Under the pieces are notes generated by a model that was given only the letters and a program-made list of their open reading frames with translations, did not search any database and was not told where the DNA came from. A stretch of 7,686 bases of DNA from assembly GCA_028705545.1 (NCBI GenBank), contig JAQWDG010000075.1, positions 1 through 7,686 on the forward strand. The letters run 5' to 3'. Both the position numbers and the translations under genes were made by a program. The stretch is from Methanoregula sp. (GTDB lineage Archaea; Halobacteriota; Methanomicrobia; Methanomicrobiales; Methanospirillaceae). Positions 5,750-7,686 of this stretch are shown piece by piece (position 1 is the first letter of the stretch; every line of letters begins with the position of its first letter).

Positions 5750-7621
5750 ATGATACACGCACTGTATGTCGATGACGAGCCGGCCCTGCTCGATCTCGGA
5801 AAGATGTTCCTTGAAAACTCCCGCGATATTGCCATCGATACGGATCTCTCGCCAAAAGACGCGCTCGTCCGGGCAACGACCGGGCGATACGATGCGATCA
5901 TCTCCGATTACCAGATGCCCGAAATGGACGGGATATCGCTTCTCAAACAGATCCGCAACAGCGGGCAGAGGATACCGTTTATCCTCTTTACCGGGAGGGG
6001 CCGGGAGGAAGTTGTCATCGATGCGCTCAACAACGGTGCCGATTACTATCTCCAGAAGGGCGGCAACCCCAAGGCGCAGTTTGCCGAGTTAAGAAACATG
6101 CTGATCCAGGCGGCCGGGCGGCGCAGGATCGAGGACGAACTCAAACAGAGCGAAGAACGGTACCGGAATGTTGTCGAAGACCAGACTGAAGCGATCTGCC
6201 GTTTTAAGCCCGATGGCACCCATGTCTTTGCCAACGCCGCGTACTGCGCCCTTGTCGGGAAGAGAAAAGAGGATCTTATCGGGAAAAAATTTGTCCCGAA
6301 TATCCCAAAAGAAGACCTTGTGGTAACAAAAAATTACCTGGATTCCCTCACCCCGGACAACCCCAAAGGGTACATGACTCAGCGTCTTATCATGGCGGAC
6401 GGATCGGTGCGCTGGGTGATGTGCAACGACCGGGCAATCTTCGATAAGGACGGGAAGGTGACCGAGTACCAGTCCGTTGCGCGGGACATTACCGAGCAGA
6501 AAAAAGCAAAAGATGCCCTGAAGGATTCAGAGAAAACCCTCCAGTATATCATCGATTTCCTGCCCGACGCGATGTATGCGATCGATCTCTTTGGGAACGT
6601 GATCGTCTGGAACAGGGCCGCAGAGGTAATGACCGGTGTCCCGGCGGCACGGATACTTGGCAAATCCGATCATGAATATGCGCTGCCGTTCTACGGCAAA
6701 CGGATCCCCACCCTCGTGGATATCGTTCTCCATCCCGGTATCTCGGAGAGTTCCCCGTACGAACATGTCCAGAGAACCGAAGGGAAAACCCTGATAAGTG
6801 AATCCCGCGTCACGTTTCCCGACGGGAGGTCCGTGGATATCTGGATCAAGGCATCGCCGCTGTACGATCATAACGGGAACATTTCGGGCGTACTTTCCGT
6901 TGTTCATGACGTGTCCGCATACAAGCATCTTGAAGCGGCGCTCACGCAGGCGAACCGGAAGCTCAACCTGATGAGTGCGGTGACCCGTCATGGCATCCTC
7001 AACAAGCTGACCGCTTTGAACGTGTACCTGGACCTTATCAAAACCGAAACGCCCACGCCGACCGTTATACGGCGCATCGACCGGATCGAATCGGCGGCCG
7101 ATGCGATCCGCCGGCAGGTTGAGGCCACGCGGCAGTACCAGGATATGGGGGTGAAGTCCCCGCTCTGGTGCAATGTTTTTGATTGTTTCAGCACTGCTGT
7201 CTCGCACTGCAACGGGAGGATCAAGAACGTCGAGTGTACGAATAATCTTGCAGGCCTTGATGTCTATGCCGATCCGCTGCTTGATCAGGTCTTTGCAAAC
7301 CTGATCGAAAATTCCCTGACGCACAGCCCTTCAGCGACGGCGATCTCGTGCTCGTACGGGAAGCGCCGCAACGGGATGGCGATCGTGTACACGGACAACG
7401 GTACGGGAATCCCCAACGACCAAAAAGAGCTGGTGTTCCGGGAGGGGTACGGCAAAAATACCGGCCTGGGACTCTTTTTGGTCCGGGAGATCCTCGCGAT
7501 CACCGGGATTACCATCCGCGAGACCGGGAAACCCGGTAAGGGCGTGCGGTTCGAGATTATCGTGCCGGAGGGCGGATACCAGGTCCGTGCTTCCGGTGCG
7601 AAGGTGCCGGTCCCGGGCTGA
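5750..7621 (+). CDS. REC-PAS-PAS sensor histidine kinase
   Basis: A 623-residue soluble kinase with an N-terminal receiver. REC (about 1-122) has the acidic pair D8/D9, phospho-acceptor D53 in SDYQMPEMDG, T81 and K103, so it looks phosphorylatable. PAS-a is about 131-250 (closing SVARDITEQK). PAS-b is about 256-392 (closing SVVHDVSAYKH). The dimerisation helix carries H414 in SAVTRHGILNKLTAL, where relatives often have RHDILN. The ATPase domain (about 470-610) shows the N box NLIENSLTHS (517-526), G1 box DNGTGIP (549-555) and G2 box TGLGLFLVREIL (571-582). It starts 56 bases after cheW ends. An input to REC from another kinase, followed by PAS sensing and autophosphorylation at H414, is the likely flow. 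No C-terminal receiver or separate output regulator is in the window. An upstream ATG at 5690 that overlaps the cheW stop would give 643 residues, but the start at 5750 has the better ribosome site. Confidence 0.9.
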   Translation: MIHALYVDDEPALLDLGKMFLENSRDIAIDTDLSPKDALVRATTGRYDAIISDYQMPEMDGISLLKQIRNSGQRIPFILFTGRGREEVVIDALNNGADYYLQKGGNPKAQFAELRNMLIQAAGRRRIEDELKQSEERYRNVVEDQTEAICRFKPDGTHVFANAAYCALVGKRKEDLIGKKFVPNIPKEDLVVTKNYLDSLTPDNPKGYMTQRLIMADGSVRWVMCNDRAIFDKDGKVTEYQSVARDITEQKKAKDALKDSEKTLQYIIDFLPDAMYAIDLFGNVIVWNRAAEVMTGVPAARILGKSDHEYALPFYGKRIPTLVDIVLHPGISESSPYEHVQRTEGKTLISESRVTFPDGRSVDIWIKASPLYDHNGNISGVLSVVHDVSAYKHLEAALTQANRKLNLMSAVTRHGILNKLTALNVYLDLIKTETPTPTVIRRIDRIESAADAIRRQVEATRQYQDMGVKSPLWCNVFDCFSTAVSHCNGRIKNVECTNNLAGLDVYADPLLDQVFANLIENSLTHSPSATAISCSYGKRRNGMAIVYTDNGTGIPNDQKELVFREGYGKNTGLGLFLVREILAITGITIRETGKPGKGVRFEIIVPEGGYQVRASGAKVPVPG

Positions 7622-7644
7622 CGTGCCGGTGCCCGGGTTTTTTT
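7612..7644 (+). terminator. Intrinsic terminator of the chemosensory operon
   Basis: A perfect 7-bp GC stem, CCCGGGC (7612-7618) with GCCCGGG (7631-7637) and a 12-base loop, is followed at once by T7 (7638-7644). The 5' arm lies in the last codons of the kinase gene and the TGA stop starts the loop. It resembles a bacterial Rho-independent terminator, and the T-run alone would fit archaeal termination. Confidence 0.8.
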
Positions 7645-7686
7645 AGCAGCAGGTGCCGAACAGAAAATATTTCTTCGTGCGAAAGG
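7645..7686. other. Short tail after the operon terminator
   Basis: These last 42 bases hold no gene. An AT stretch (AAAATATTT, about 7665-7673) could be part of a promoter for something beyond the window, but nothing else supports that. Confidence 0.3.

Noticed and set aside
6527..7324. 265-codon minus-strand frame opposite the kinase gene
   Set aside because: It lies wholly antisense to conserved PAS, H-box and N-box sequence and shows no recognisable domain.

Overview
The window looks like a signal-transduction locus of a methanogenic archaeon, most likely of the order Methanomicrobiales (Methanoregula-like; the genus is a guess from family resemblance). Three things support this. TATA-box promoters (TTTAAATA, TTTTATAT, TTTATATT) lie about 20-35 bases before minus-strand start codons that have no ribosome binding site. 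The PAS proteins carry an N-terminal winged helix. The histidine kinase has the short TRHxILN-type H-box common in Methanomicrobia.

Left half (1-3098, minus strand): two paralogous genes lie head to tail, each encoding a winged helix-turn-helix followed by three PAS domains, with no kinase and no membrane segment. The upstream copy (1584-3098, 504 aa) is intact. The downstream copy (1-1262, running off the left edge) has two frameshifts in its third PAS domain. Homology to its sibling continues in all three reading frames down to base 1, so it is a young pseudogene or a gene hit by sequence errors. Two stretches of near-identical DNA at a constant offset of 1833 bases suggest gene conversion or strong local constraint.

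Middle (3099-3411): a divergent promoter region. The minus-strand gene is probably leaderless. The plus-strand operon seems to start near 3220-3225, giving a leader of about 190 nt with potential hairpins.

Right half (3412-7621, plus strand): a compact three-gene operon. It encodes a soluble chemoreceptor with a chain of HAMP-like modules, a CheW adaptor, and a REC-PAS-PAS histidine kinase. All three genes have a Shine-Dalgarno motif 7 nt before the chosen start. The operon ends in a GC-rich hairpin plus T7 terminator whose 5' arm lies in the last codons. No CheA, CheY, CheR or CheB is encoded here. The receptor and CheW must therefore either work with a chemosensory array encoded elsewhere or pass signals to the neighbouring kinase; the second idea is inference. 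The whole locus is a cytoplasmic sensory module next to two PAS-type one-component regulators that could respond to related cues.
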